Origin: Mucilaginibacter pedocola
GTDB taxonomy: Bacteria; Bacteroidota; Bacteroidia; Sphingobacteriales; Sphingobacteriaceae
Assembly (NCBI RefSeq): GCF_002013915.1
Contig: NZ_MBTF01000035.1
Span: 425,254 to 489,253 of the forward strand
DNA: 64,000 nt
Reading direction: 5' to 3'
Positions 54,733 to 63,256 of the stretch are shown one piece after another. Position 1 is the first letter of the stretch. Every line of letters begins with the position of its first letter. Below the pieces are notes generated by a model, which worked only from the letters and a program-made list of their open reading frames with translations, had not been told where the DNA came from and searched no databases. A program made the translations under genes and the position numbers.

Positions 54733-55013
54733 CTAATCCTTTAGTAATAACCTCGAAGACCGCTCATTGTGGAATCGCAAAGTCCCGTTCCTAAAAATCC
54801 GACGGACCGAGAAGTCCACCGCTGAATCCCGGTTACGGATCCGCGCGATACAAGTCGTGACCTCAGCGAAAACCACGTCATAATAGGCCTGAAACACCTG
54901 CCTCGCCGGCACCGGAAGACCAGCACCTCCAATACCCGGCAAATATCCGCTTCAAAGTCAGGCATTTTCTGTTGCAGATAAATCTTTACTTTTTCGAGGT
55001 ATTCCGCGTCCAT
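54733..55013 (-). pseudogene. Small gene with frameshift upstream of DUF488
   Basis: ATG 55013 opens MDAEYLEKVKIYLQQKMPDF. After about 24 residues (near 54940) a one-base shift gives a natural continuation (YLPGIGGAGLPVPARQVFQA to RSSRLLLKD) ending at 54733. Without the shift the frame becomes arginine- and tryptophan-rich and atypical. About 93 residues in total, family unknown. It ends five bases before the DUF488 start and probably belongs to that operon. Confidence 0.45.
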
Positions 55014-56088
55014 TAAAAAAATTTAGCCCCCAAAACGCTGTTTAACTAGCTTTTTCGCATCAACCGGACCATCATAAAACTTTTTCTCAAAAAAATGATA
55101 TCCAAATATATAAATACTAAAATTATTAGCATGATTATTATTTCAAAATAGCAATGCGATGGTGCCCCTGGAGATCACAGGCCTTCTGGCGCTATCAAAT
55201 ATAGCGAAACCCAGAGACCGTCATGAGCGGCCGGAAACTAACTGCGACAGTCTTTGGTTGTGCCATGCATGAAGCCTAATAGTTTCTTTACCAATGACCG
55301 ACGATTTGATACAGGGCAGGCTAAACCCGCCTAGACGCCAAGCAGTTCATCGTCATATCTGCGATATTGAGCAGCCTACCGGAATACCCTCCGGAAGAAT
55401 CGGTAGCTACTATAGGCTTGACCTTCCTTCAGATCTCCGACACTTCGCACTGGTATGAAAACGTCGGCGAATCTCCTTTCCGGTGCAACCATAATGCTTC
55501 CACCTTGAGCTGGGGCTGCCTGACGACGCGCAGTTCATCGGCTTCCGGTATGGTGTGCGACAAATCCTGAAGGCTGTCAGTTTGCCTGCTATAGCGTTTG
55601 GTAAAGCTGTTGCTGTGAATCACTTGCTGTAATACAGCGTCGGTATCCGGGCCGTTAACATCACAAATCATCTGCTGGTCATCGGTGGTCGTATCTATCA
55701 CGCGCTGGCCCGCTTTTTTAATGTTGACGCACCTTTCGTCCAAGCTTTGCAGGTCGATGAGGTAAATCGTGTGGACGTGCATCCTATCTCGGTATTAACT
55801 GTTTTTGAATTTAATTGTCCTCATTTCACACTCAGAAGTAAATCAGTTCGTTTTAAACAACAGATAACTATTTATTATCGCAGAGATAGTCGATTAATGG
55901 TACAATCTATGGTTCAATAAAATTTACGTTTCCAAAGTTTTCGAAAAGTTTTTCATACAGGGAGGTGAACTGTTATTTCACTCGATAACGGCAGATAAAA
56001 GGACGATAAAACCTCTCGATTTTTATAGCGCTACAATCATTTAAACCATATTCCCACTCCCGTTGTTATTCAATAAACGCGAATAGCC
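55014..56088. other. Gene-poor region between defence island and mobile element
   Basis: About 1.1 kb containing one doubtful minus-strand frame (listed next) and AT-rich flanks at 55.05-55.15 and 55.8-56.07 kb. The left end of the mobilisable element probably lies here, but I found no terminal repeat that matches its right side. Confidence 0.4.
55429..55782 (-). CDS. Hypothetical protein, doubtful
   Basis: A 117-residue frame with plausible composition (MHVHTIYLIDLQSLDERCV, ADELRVVRQPQLKVEAL) and an AT-rich leader. It has no recognised family and ends at a stop near 55429. The opposite strand also stays open for 67 codons. I keep it because no other gene explains the region. Confidence 0.35.
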   Translation of the reverse strand: MHVHTIYLIDLQSLDERCVNIKKAGQRVIDTTTDDQQMICDVNGPDTDAVLQQVIHSNSFTKRYSRQTDSLQDLSHTIPEADELRVVRQPQLKVEALWLHRKGDSPTFSYQCEVSEI

Positions 56089-56847
56089 ATGCCGATACAA
56101 AACCATTATTTCAAATTCCGCAACCCATTCGATTTTTCCCCTCATCAGTATGATATCGGCAGACCGTTTTTAAGTAATAGAAAATTAGAGGATAACTTTT
56201 TCCTGTTGAAAGTTTACAAACTCGAAGCAATAGAATACAAACATTTTTACCATTACCAACTTGACTTTTACGTCAAAGCCAAGCATGGAAAAGAAGAGGC
56301 TTTCTTCAACCATGTTTATGATGCTGTTATTAACCGCATCCGCCATTTTAAACGGCAAGACCCGTTCTCTTCGAAATATGCGTCAGGGTTAGAACAAACC
56401 CGAAAGCTGGAATCCTTTTTAGCATTCCTGAAAACCATAGACCAGTGGCATACAGTGGAGCCTTTGGAATCGGTCATAGGAGAAAAGGATAAACTAATCG
56501 AGGAGCTAAAATAACAAATCGAAGAGTTGCAAGCCCAATTAAAGCAAGCGAAAGAATTCGATGCCAATGAAAAGATAGTTATTACGAATGGGTACATTGC
56601 TCCCTTTATGGATTTGATGAATCAACTTCAAAGCTTAACAACAGGCAATACAAAGTTGGTCAGTTCGCAAGCGCAAAGCCCCTGGTATAAAATGATAGCC
56701 AAATATTTTATGCATGGGGACAAACTTATTGCCAAGGACACCGCAAAAAGATATTTCCCGGCTGACAAAAATGAAAAGTCTTCCGGATATACCTTCATAA
56801 CCGAAGAAAGTAAGCTTTTTAAAATAATTCCTAATAGTAAGAAGTAA
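56089..56847 (+). pseudogene. Hypothetical mobile-element protein gene with in-frame stop
   Basis: The frame from ATG 56089 meets TAA at 56512-56514, then continues in the same frame to TAA at 56845-56847, 252 codons in all. The stop falls inside a coiled coil: IGEKDKLIEELK before and QIEELQAQLKQAKEF after. The second half has YIAPFMDLMNQLQSL and a C-terminal domain (SGYTFITEESKLFKII). The pattern is a single nonsense change. The product resembles hypothetical proteins at the start of Bacteroidetes mobilisable elements, but I cannot name the family. Confidence 0.6.
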
Positions 56848-56995
56848 AACCCGCTTACTATCCGTGACCAAACGCCTCCAAAGGTCATCCATTCCGCCCT
56901 TTTTGCCTTCACATTTGCCTCCATACTGTTCAGGCAGCATTGTTCTGTGCCGCAACTGAACAGGCTATTATTAGAACTAACAAAAGGAGGGAAAG

Positions 56996-57262
56996 ATGAA
57001 TGTGGAACTGGTAACCAAAGAAGACCTGCAGGAATTAGAGAGCAGGCTGCTCGCCGCAATTAAAAAGCTGGTGCCCATGGAAGGGCAGGGGGCATCAAAG
57101 AAATGGCTAAAGAGCAATGAGGTCAGGAAACTGCTAAAGATATCGCCGGGCACATTACAAAACCTGCGCATCAATGGGACACTAAGTTTTACCCGTATAG
57201 GTAGCCTTATCTACTACAAGCAGGACGATATCGACAAGCTGCTGGAAGGAGGCCTGCAATGA
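56996..57262 (+). CDS. Helix-turn-helix (excisionase-like) DNA-binding protein
   Basis: The 88-residue product has an N-terminal helix (TKEDLQELESRLLAAIKKL) and a MerR/Xis-type winged helix (KWLKSNEVRKLLKISPGTLQ, TLSFTRIGSLIYYKQDDIDKL). This family is standard in Bacteroides-type mobile elements, acting in excision or replication control. It overlaps the next gene by four bases (ATGA). Confidence 0.85.
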   Translation: MNVELVTKEDLQELESRLLAAIKKLVPMEGQGASKKWLKSNEVRKLLKISPGTLQNLRINGTLSFTRIGSLIYYKQDDIDKLLEGGLQ

Positions 57263-57597
57263 AAGCAAGAGGCAGCGTACCAACTACAACAACATCAGCA
57301 GGGCTTGCCGGCTACGGCAAGCTGCTGCGCAGGATGGCTAAAGACGAACGGCTGAATGCTACGCATATCAGCCTGTTCACGGGCTTATTTGTCCATTGGC
57401 AAAGGAATGGGTTCACCAGCCCTTTCGCGGTAACGCGGAAGGGGCTGATGGGCTACAGCAAAATAGCATCTATTGCTACCTACCATAAATGCATCAGGGA
57501 ACTGGATGCGTATGGCTATATCCGTTACCAGCCATCGTACCACCCCAAGCTCGGCAGCCAGGTACACTGGCCTGCCGGATGGGAGGCAGGGGAATAA
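57259..57597 (+). CDS. Small mobile-element protein, probable DNA-binding accessory
   Basis: The 112-residue product (GYGKLLRRMAKDERLNATHIS, FAVTRKGLMGYSKIASIATY, CIRELDAYGYIRYQPSYHP) has a wing-like arrangement typical of replication or transfer accessory proteins found directly after the excisionase-like gene in such elements. The function is inferred from position only. It is coupled to the previous gene by an ATGA overlap. Confidence 0.65.
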   Translation: MKARGSVPTTTTSAGLAGYGKLLRRMAKDERLNATHISLFTGLFVHWQRNGFTSPFAVTRKGLMGYSKIASIATYHKCIRELDAYGYIRYQPSYHPKLGSQVHWPAGWEAGE

Positions 57598-57624
57598 ACA
57601 GTATCAATGTAGCAATGTATCCGT

Positions 57625-57792
57625 GCAGCGCGGGAGCGCTGCTCCTGCATAGCCTTATAACAAGGCGGCGAATGGGCGCAGCTACGCTGCGCCGTCCCAC
57701 GGAAAGCGGGGGAGCGAGCGGAAGTCGGGCACACCCGACTTTTTCCGCTCGCCCTGCGGGGCAACGCAGATTCCCGTATACCTGCGGTATAC
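57625..57792. repeat. Cluster of four stem-loops, possible origin of transfer
   Basis: Four inverted repeats stand in a row in 170 bp: GCAGCGC/GCGCTGC (57625-57642), GGCGCAGC/GCTGCGCC (57675-57693), a 16-bp stem with a 3-base bulge (57714-57752), and GTATACC/GGTATAC (57776-57792). The region is GC-rich and gene-free, between the accessory genes and the mobilisation gene. Such clusters are typical of oriT or replication origins in mobilisable elements. Confidence 0.6.
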
Positions 57793-57835
57793 TTTACCCC
57801 CGCTATGAGTTTGAATAAATGAAAACGGTATACCG

Positions 57836-58423
57836 ATGAGTATACGCCAGCAAATTATTCTAATGAAACCAGCGAAAGATGAGAATGTGAAAACCATAAG
57901 GTTTCCGGTAAAAACGGATGAGAAGCTGACGGCTATTGCCAACAAGAGCGGGCTGACGAAACTGGCTTTCTTCCTGCATATGGTAGATTATTTCTATAAG
58001 AGCAAGAAAGACCCGAGGGACCTCAATGATGAGTTGCTGAAGAATGCCATTAATAGGAAAACAGATAATATTGTTGCTTTTATCAAGACGCAGGAACAGG
58101 AGTTATTGATACCGGTAAAGAAAGATACCGAGCGGATGATTGCCAGCCAGATGCAGGTCATCGCTGCTTTTAACCAGCACATCATTAAGCACAATGAAGA
58201 ACAGAAAGCAACCTTACAAGAGCAGGCAAGCCACATTGGAAAGATGGGGGATTTCCTGAAAAGGCTTGATAGCAGCCAGTATGAAAAGAAGCTGCTTAAA
58301 ACAAAATTCTCTGCTATCCTTGAGTTCTATATCAATGCCCGTGAACAGATGGGTATGATGAGCAGGCAGGTAGATAAGGATGCGCTTATCCAAAACGTGA
58401 GGCAGCAACTGAATAACTTGTAA
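57836..58423 (+). CDS. BfmA/BtgA-type mobilisation protein
   Basis: The 195-residue product has an N-terminal ribbon-helix-helix-like region (KTIRFPVKTDEKLTAIANKS, TKLAFFLHMVDYFYKSK), followed by a long helical part with coiled-coil character. This is the BfmA/BtgA family of mobilisation accessory proteins, which bind oriT beside the relaxase. It sits between the stem-loop cluster and the octamer array, and is followed by the relaxase-like gene. Confidence 0.8.
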   Translation: MSIRQQIILMKPAKDENVKTIRFPVKTDEKLTAIANKSGLTKLAFFLHMVDYFYKSKKDPRDLNDELLKNAINRKTDNIVAFIKTQEQELLIPVKKDTERMIASQMQVIAAFNQHIIKHNEEQKATLQEQASHIGKMGDFLKRLDSSQYEKKLLKTKFSAILEFYINAREQMGMMSRQVDKDALIQNVRQQLNNL

Positions 58424-58443
58424 ACATGATAGAAAGCTATAGT

Positions 58444-58563
58444 TCTACATTTCTATCAATATAGCAATCTAACCATATAGCATTATAGGAATGTAGCATT
58501 ATAACATTATAGCAATATAGAGTTATAGCACTCTATCAATATAGAAATATAACGATCTAACAA
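58444..58563. repeat. Fifteen-unit degenerate 8-bp tandem array
   Basis: The region from 58444 to 58563 divides without gaps into fifteen 8-bp units close to TATAGCAA (for example TATAGCAA, TCTAACCA, TATAGCAT, TATAGGAA, TGTAGCAT, TATAACAT). Copies of TATAG start at 58460, 58476, 58484, 58508, 58516, 58524 and 58540, all separated by multiples of eight. The 13-mer TCTATCAATATAG recurs exactly at 58452 and 58532. It fills the gap between the mobilisation protein and the relaxase-like gene and is likely bound by one of them. Confidence 0.8.
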
Positions 58564-58570
58564 ATGGGCT

Positions 58571-59485
58571 ATGCATATCAATATCAGCAAAAGCGAGACA
58601 GGCAATAACAAAGGCAGCAGCAGCCAGCTGGTAGCCTACCTCGAAAAGGAGAACAGGGAGAAAGTGGAGCAGGGGAGAACCCCGGCGCTGCCGGAATACT
58701 GGTTCAATCCAAGCTGCCGGAAAATCCAGCCTTATGAAGTGAGGCAAACCATCGATAACAATGTTGCCAAGTTATCGAAGGACGAAGCTAAATTCTTTTT
58801 GGTTAATATCAGCCCGAGCACTAAGGAACTGCTTTTCCTCAAAGCGAAGTATGGTGAGGAAAAGGCTAAAGAATACCTGAAGGATTACGTCAATAAGGTG
58901 ATGGATAGTTATGCCAAAAACTTTAAGCGGAATGGCATTGAAAGCAACCAGGATTTGGTTTACTTCGGCAAACTGGAAAATAACCGTTACTACACTTACA
59001 AAGATTTGGAAGTGCGGAAAGGCTTAGCAAGAAGAGGTGATAAGAAGCCTGGCGAACAAATGCATGTGCAGGTCATCGTTAGTAGGAAGGATGCAAGCAA
59101 TAGTATCAAGCTAAGCCCGCTGAATAACTCTAAAGGAACAAACGCTGCACACAGCCAAAAGGTAGGGCAGTTCGACAGGGTAGCTTTTAAGCAGTCGGCA
59201 GAAACTTTGTTCGACAGTATGTTCGGTTACGATAGGAATATTAAAGAGTCTTTCAGTTATGCGAATGCGATGAAGAATGGCAGCTATGAGCAAAAAGCAG
59301 ATGCGAGAAAGCGGGTGGAAGCCATAATGGAACATTCGAAAACGAACCACATTAAACAGGAGGGTTATAGCAAAGGATTGCTCGATGTGCTTTTAGGCGA
59401 CAGTAATGTTTACATCGCGCCGGTGCCTGAGGATCTGAAGCGCAGGAAAAAGAAGAAAGGGAAAGGCTACGATAGAGGCATCTGA
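58571..59485 (+). CDS. DUF5712 relaxase-like mobilisation protein
   Basis: The 304-residue product begins MHINISKSETGNNKGSSSQL and includes GEQMHVQVIVSRKD, with a histidine in the position of the metal site of relaxases, and a basic tail (LKRRKKKKGKGYDR). It belongs to the DUF5712/BfmC-type proteins that partner BfmA in Bacteroides mobilisable elements and probably nicks oriT. The start follows the octamer array by eight bases. Confidence 0.78.
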   Translation: MHINISKSETGNNKGSSSQLVAYLEKENREKVEQGRTPALPEYWFNPSCRKIQPYEVRQTIDNNVAKLSKDEAKFFLVNISPSTKELLFLKAKYGEEKAKEYLKDYVNKVMDSYAKNFKRNGIESNQDLVYFGKLENNRYYTYKDLEVRKGLARRGDKKPGEQMHVQVIVSRKDASNSIKLSPLNNSKGTNAAHSQKVGQFDRVAFKQSAETLFDSMFGYDRNIKESFSYANAMKNGSYEQKADARKRVEAIMEHSKTNHIKQEGYSKGLLDVLLGDSNVYIAPVPEDLKRRKKKKGKGYDRGI

Positions 59486-59497
59486 TAGTTGAGGCAA

Positions 59498-59857
59498 TTA
59501 GATGACCCGCCTCGGGCGTTTCTTTTTGACCTCCGTACCGAGACGTTGCACCTTTTGGTAAACGGGCTGGCGCCCATAAGAATTAAAAGAAGAGGCGATA
59601 CTGGGTTTAACTGCCGGCTCTTCGTTGATATTAACTGTTAATGTTTTGCCTGCAAACATAGTTCCATCCAATGCTTCAACGGCGTTCTCCGCGCCGGCTC
59701 TGTCAACCATTTCAATAAAGGCGTAGCCTTTACATATACGGGTTTTCTTGTCGCGTACGATTTTCAGGGTGCTGATGTCGCCATGAGGGGCGAACAACAT
59801 AGCCAGTTGCATTTCTTCCATGTCGAGCGGGAAGCCGCCTACAAATACTTTTACCAT
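59498..59857 (-). CDS. RNA-recognition-motif protein
   Basis: The 119-residue product has one RRM: RNP2 VKVFVGGFP at the start, RNP1 KGYAFIEMVD near residue 45, and a basic tail (VKKKRPRRVI). Small RRM proteins of this type are common in Bacteroidetes as RNA-binding proteins. Here it lies inside the mobile element, convergent with the relaxase-like gene. Confidence 0.87.
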   Translation of the reverse strand: MVKVFVGGFPLDMEEMQLAMLFAPHGDISTLKIVRDKKTRICKGYAFIEMVDRAGAENAVEALDGTMFAGKTLTVNINEEPAVKPSIASSFNSYGRQPVYQKVQRLGTEVKKKRPRRVI

Positions 59858-59890
59858 AGGAATTTCGTCGTGATAAGAATGAAAACAAGA

Positions 59891-59910
59891 AAGCCCCTTC
59901 GTTGGGGCTT
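59891..59910 (-). terminator. Rho-independent terminator after the XRE gene
   Basis: A 7-bp stem (AAGCCCC/GGGGCTT) with a six-base loop is followed on the minus strand by a T-rich stretch, five bases after the XRE stop codon. Confidence 0.8.
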
Positions 59911-59914
59911 GGTG

Positions 59915-60265
59915 TTATTTAGAGTTCTTAAGTATTTCTACTTTTTCACGTTCGCTTTGCAACAACCTTTCATAAAGCTCTATTACCTTTTCTATCGGAT
60001 TGAAGTTATTCTGGATTGAATTATCGTGAAAATTATTGATGTTATTAAAAACTGAGTCTTCAGTAAAATGCTTTAAGCCCTCAACGGTTACGCCAAGCGC
60101 CGTGGCGATTTTTATCAAGGCATCTTCTTCCACTTCGGCACTTTGCTCAATTTTTGAGATTGCTTGTTGGCTAATGCCCAGCTCTGATGCCAAAGTTTCT
60201 TGCTTCATCCCGCGTAGTTCACGGAGTTTACTGATCTTTCTTCCGATGTGTAATGCTTCAGCCAT
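59915..60265 (-). CDS. XRE family helix-turn-helix regulator
   Basis: The 116-residue product has an HTH_3 domain (KISKLRELRGMKQETLASEL, GISQQAISKIEQSAEV) and a C-terminal helical region that may dimerise. It is probably the element's repressor. It is divergent from the HEPN gene with 98 bp between them, so one promoter region could be regulated by it. Confidence 0.88.
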   Translation of the reverse strand: MAEALHIGRKISKLRELRGMKQETLASELGISQQAISKIEQSAEVEEDALIKIATALGVTVEGLKHFTEDSVFNNINNFHDNSIQNNFNPIEKVIELYERLLQSEREKVEILKNSK

Positions 60266-60363
60266 GGTTCAAATGTAGATGTTAAACGTAAAAGTACAAA
60301 ACAACCGTCGTAATGTAAAGTACAAAGCGCTGTGGTTCGGTACGGGGGCTTGCTGCTATTCTT

Positions 60364-61830
60364 TTGTGTTGCCGGCCAATGGAGGGCGGCGGTAATTCAA
60401 ATACAATGTATTGCGGTAAATATGCGCCTTGGGACCATTATCCCAAAACCTTGCGCCATGATGAGGTACAAAACCCTTTTGGTGTGCTTGTAGATTTCTT
60501 TAGTGCTGATTTCCCTAAGGGGCACCGGAAGCAATTGAAAAGATGGCGTAAGTATGCTATAGGCAAAGAGCATTACGACGATAAAAAGTTCGGTCCCGGA
60601 AACTTGGTGTTTACTTACAAGATAAACCTCAATTTACTGGAGGCGATGTATATGCTCTTGCTGGAGTATGAATTTGCCTGGAAGCACGAGAAAATACTGG
60701 AAGAACAATTAGTAGATGAAAAGGCGGCTTGGCGGTCATTCCCTAAAAACTTGTCAAAAGAGGAATTGCTCGATCCGTTCATAGCCATCAAAAAAATATT
60801 TAAGGACTTTTCGCTGCCGGAATACCGCGACCATTTGGAAGAATGGTTCCAGGAAGCATTGTTCATCCGCCATACATATGAGCGTATGGACCCTGCTGAG
60901 GTAATAAAAGTATACGATAACCTGCGCCGCCTTTATGCCGCTGCATGGCTCATCTATCAAAGGAACCGCAAAGAGCCGGTCTTAAAAGTTGAAAAAGCAC
61001 GCGCCGAAATTGCACCGGGTATTGCGCCGAAGCCAACAGCCACCGTAAGTTGGGCAGAAGCATTGGGATTAGAAAAAGTAGTTGGCTTAATTGTAAAAGA
61101 GATGCCTACGGTTCAGCTTATTGTACATGTGCATTCTCATCGGGAGCCGTTTACTTATTACCTGTTGCTACTAGTCAAGTCCAACGAAACCCTGCAGGAG
61201 CATGAAATAGCCAATAAAATAGAAGATAAATTAAAGCCCATGGCGAAGGTGTTTATTTTCGCCCACAAGCTATCCGGTTTGAAGAAAGCTTTGCAAGCGG
61301 AACGGCGTTTCTTTATCGATGCTTTAACCACAAAAACGGTGGTTTATAGAGCAGAAGATTTCGTCATGCCGGAACTGCCAACTTTAACTACCGAGCAGGT
61401 AAAAGCCAAAGCACAGCTTGATTTTACAAAATGGAATGTGCAGGCGCATGATTTCCTGAGAGGAGCGAGGTATTATAGAGAAGTAAAGAATTATAACCTC
61501 GCGGCCTTTAGTTTACACCAGGCGGTAGAGAGCATTTTTATAGGCGCGATCAAGGCGGTTTTAGGCTACAAGCTAAACGTACACAACCTGCCCAGGATGC
61601 TGCGCATTACATTAATGTTCACAGAAGAGTTTAAAGATGTTTTGCAGCTCGATACGGAAGAGGGCAGCAAACTGTTTGAAGCACTACGTTCAGCTTATAC
61701 CAATGCCCGATATGTGAGCAAATACGGGGTTGATGAAGAAATTATCAATGCTTTGGATGAGTTAGCTGTAAAGCTATTGAAAACAGGGCAGAGCGTTTAT
61801 GACAAATTCGAACGACAGCTTGAAGTTTGA
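60364..61830 (+). CDS. HEPN-domain protein with nucleotidyltransferase-like middle
   Basis: The 488-residue product (start possibly ATG 60379 or 60406) has an N-terminal helical region of unknown type (about 1-210), a central segment recalling a degenerate nucleotidyltransferase fold (TVQLIVHVHSHREPFTYYLL, about 255-330), and a HEPN domain in the last 130 residues (FLRGARYYREVKNYNLAAFS, LHQAVESIFIGAIKA, VHNLPRML, AYTNARYVSKY). The RxxxxH nuclease motif of HEPN toxins is not evident, so catalysis is doubtful. Common as cargo in Bacteroidetes mobile elements. Confidence 0.72.
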   Translation: MCCRPMEGGGNSNTMYCGKYAPWDHYPKTLRHDEVQNPFGVLVDFFSADFPKGHRKQLKRWRKYAIGKEHYDDKKFGPGNLVFTYKINLNLLEAMYMLLLEYEFAWKHEKILEEQLVDEKAAWRSFPKNLSKEELLDPFIAIKKIFKDFSLPEYRDHLEEWFQEALFIRHTYERMDPAEVIKVYDNLRRLYAAAWLIYQRNRKEPVLKVEKARAEIAPGIAPKPTATVSWAEALGLEKVVGLIVKEMPTVQLIVHVHSHREPFTYYLLLLVKSNETLQEHEIANKIEDKLKPMAKVFIFAHKLSGLKKALQAERRFFIDALTTKTVVYRAEDFVMPELPTLTTEQVKAKAQLDFTKWNVQAHDFLRGARYYREVKNYNLAAFSLHQAVESIFIGAIKAVLGYKLNVHNLPRMLRITLMFTEEFKDVLQLDTEEGSKLFEALRSAYTNARYVSKYGVDEEIINALDELAVKLLKTGQSVYDKFERQLEV

Positions 61831-62046
61831 AAATGTGCACCTGCGGCACGCAGCTTCATTCCACCACGCGCTGCCGCGCCGGGTTTCATTGCGCTGCAAG
61901 CCTCGGTGCGGTGGGCTGATGTTCGCTACGCTCACAACAGCCAGCTTCTGTAACGAATTCATCCGTTTTCACTACACCCCGGCGACTTTTGGATACATTC
62001 CGGAACCGGCAGCAGCCGAACTTTGCTTCAACAAAAAGCAAAGGAA

Positions 62047-62131
62047 TATGGACTTAAAGAACAGCACTATACTCATCACCGTGGGAACCAGCGGTATCGG
62101 TCTGGAGTTGGTTAAACAACTGGCCGAATAG
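62047..62131 (+). pseudogene. SDR gene fragment (N-terminus)
   Basis: ATG 62047 gives MDLKNSTILITVGTSGIGLE, an SDR cofactor-binding start in which the usual TGGxxGIG is altered (TVGTSGIG), followed by LVKQLAE and a stop at 62129-62131. The remainder of the gene is missing. Confidence 0.7.
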
Positions 62132-62132
62132 G

Positions 62133-62312
62133 GAGCAAGTCCCGACAACACTTTACGAGATCCTGCAGCTTGCCGGTGAAACGATGCCTTCAACAGCCGA
62201 ACCACTGGCCGATCCCTGGTATTTGCATGCCGATGCCTCACTTGCTCGGAGCCTGGGATTCAAAGCTTCGGTCAGGACCATTCATCAGGCGAAAGAGGAA
62301 GGCATGCTTTAG
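62133..62312 (+). pseudogene. NAD-dependent epimerase-like gene fragment (C-terminus)
   Basis: A 59-codon open frame without start codon ends at TAG 62310-62312. Its end, SLARSLGFKASVRTIHQAKE plus EGML, is the C-terminal signature of NAD-dependent epimerase/reductase proteins (LGF.P.vrTi..A..EG). It begins two bases after the SDR fragment, so a deletion joined two different dehydrogenase genes. Confidence 0.65.
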
Positions 62313-62320
62313 AAACGTAT

Positions 62321-63232
62321 TTAGTTTTTGTTTAGCATATCACGCCGGAACTGCACCGGCGTGATATGGGTACGCTGCTTGAATAATTTATGGAAGGACT
62401 GTGGGTGCTCAAAGCCCAGTTGATAGGCAATCTCAGCGGTCGTCAGACCGGTGCTATTCAATAGGATTTTTGCTTTTTCTATCAGCGCCAGATGGATATG
62501 CTGCTGGGTCGTCTTACCGGTGAGCGATCTGAGCATGTCAGACAAATAGCGCTGCGATACATTAAGGTGCGCAGCAATATCCTGTGGCGAGGGCAGGCCA
62601 TTGACCGTGGCACAGGAGCCATCGAAGTGGCTTTCCAGGCAGTCATTCATCCGGGTGATCAGTTCATGGTGCAGATTCTTGCGGGTATGGAACTGCCGGT
62701 GATAGAACCGGTCGCTGTGATCGAATAATAATTCTAGTAGCGATACCAGCACCTTATCACTGAATTGGTCGATCTGGTTCTCCAGCTCGGAAGCGATCGC
62801 CTGGAAGACCATTTCCACCGTCTGTTTCTCTTTATCAGAGAGGTATAAGGATTCGGCTACGGTATAATCAAAAAAACCATATTGGTAAATGTGTTGAGCC
62901 AATGGCTGCCCCGTCAAAAGCGACGGATGGAAATAGAGCGCATAGCCCTGGTAATCCTCTCGGTCACCCGGCATCTGCACCGATTGGCCCGGTGCTAAAA
63001 ATGCCATTCCGCCTTCCTTAAAATCGTAAGTTCCCGGCCCGTACTTCACGCTGCCGTTAAAATCCCTTTTAAACGTTATCTTATAGAAATCCAGCAGGAA
63101 CCAGTTCCCGGCATCGCGCAGGCTGATCGTGTCCTTGTCGTAATTGACCAGGCTGATCAGGGGATGGGCCGGCGGAGCCAGTCCCAGCCTTTTCATCAGA
63201 TCGGTGATATTTTCAAACTTTAAAGTGTTCAA
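62321..63232 (-). CDS. AraC family transcriptional regulator
   Basis: The 303-residue product has a cupin-like N-terminal domain (GGMAFLAPGQSVQMPGDRED) and a C-terminal AraC DNA-binding domain (AHLNVSQRYLSDMLRSLTGK, TTAEIAYQLGFEHPQSFHKL, FKQRTHITPVQFRRD). It lies 24 bp from the stop codon of the next SDR gene on the same strand and probably follows it in the transcript, a common regulator plus SDR pair. Confidence 0.88.
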   Translation of the reverse strand: MNTLKFENITDLMKRLGLAPPAHPLISLVNYDKDTISLRDAGNWFLLDFYKITFKRDFNGSVKYGPGTYDFKEGGMAFLAPGQSVQMPGDREDYQGYALYFHPSLLTGQPLAQHIYQYGFFDYTVAESLYLSDKEKQTVEMVFQAIASELENQIDQFSDKVLVSLLELLFDHSDRFYHRQFHTRKNLHHELITRMNDCLESHFDGSCATVNGLPSPQDIAAHLNVSQRYLSDMLRSLTGKTTQQHIHLALIEKAKILLNSTGLTTAEIAYQLGFEHPQSFHKLFKQRTHITPVQFRRDMLNKN

Positions 63233-63256
63233 ATCATGTTTTGTTAAGCTATTGAA

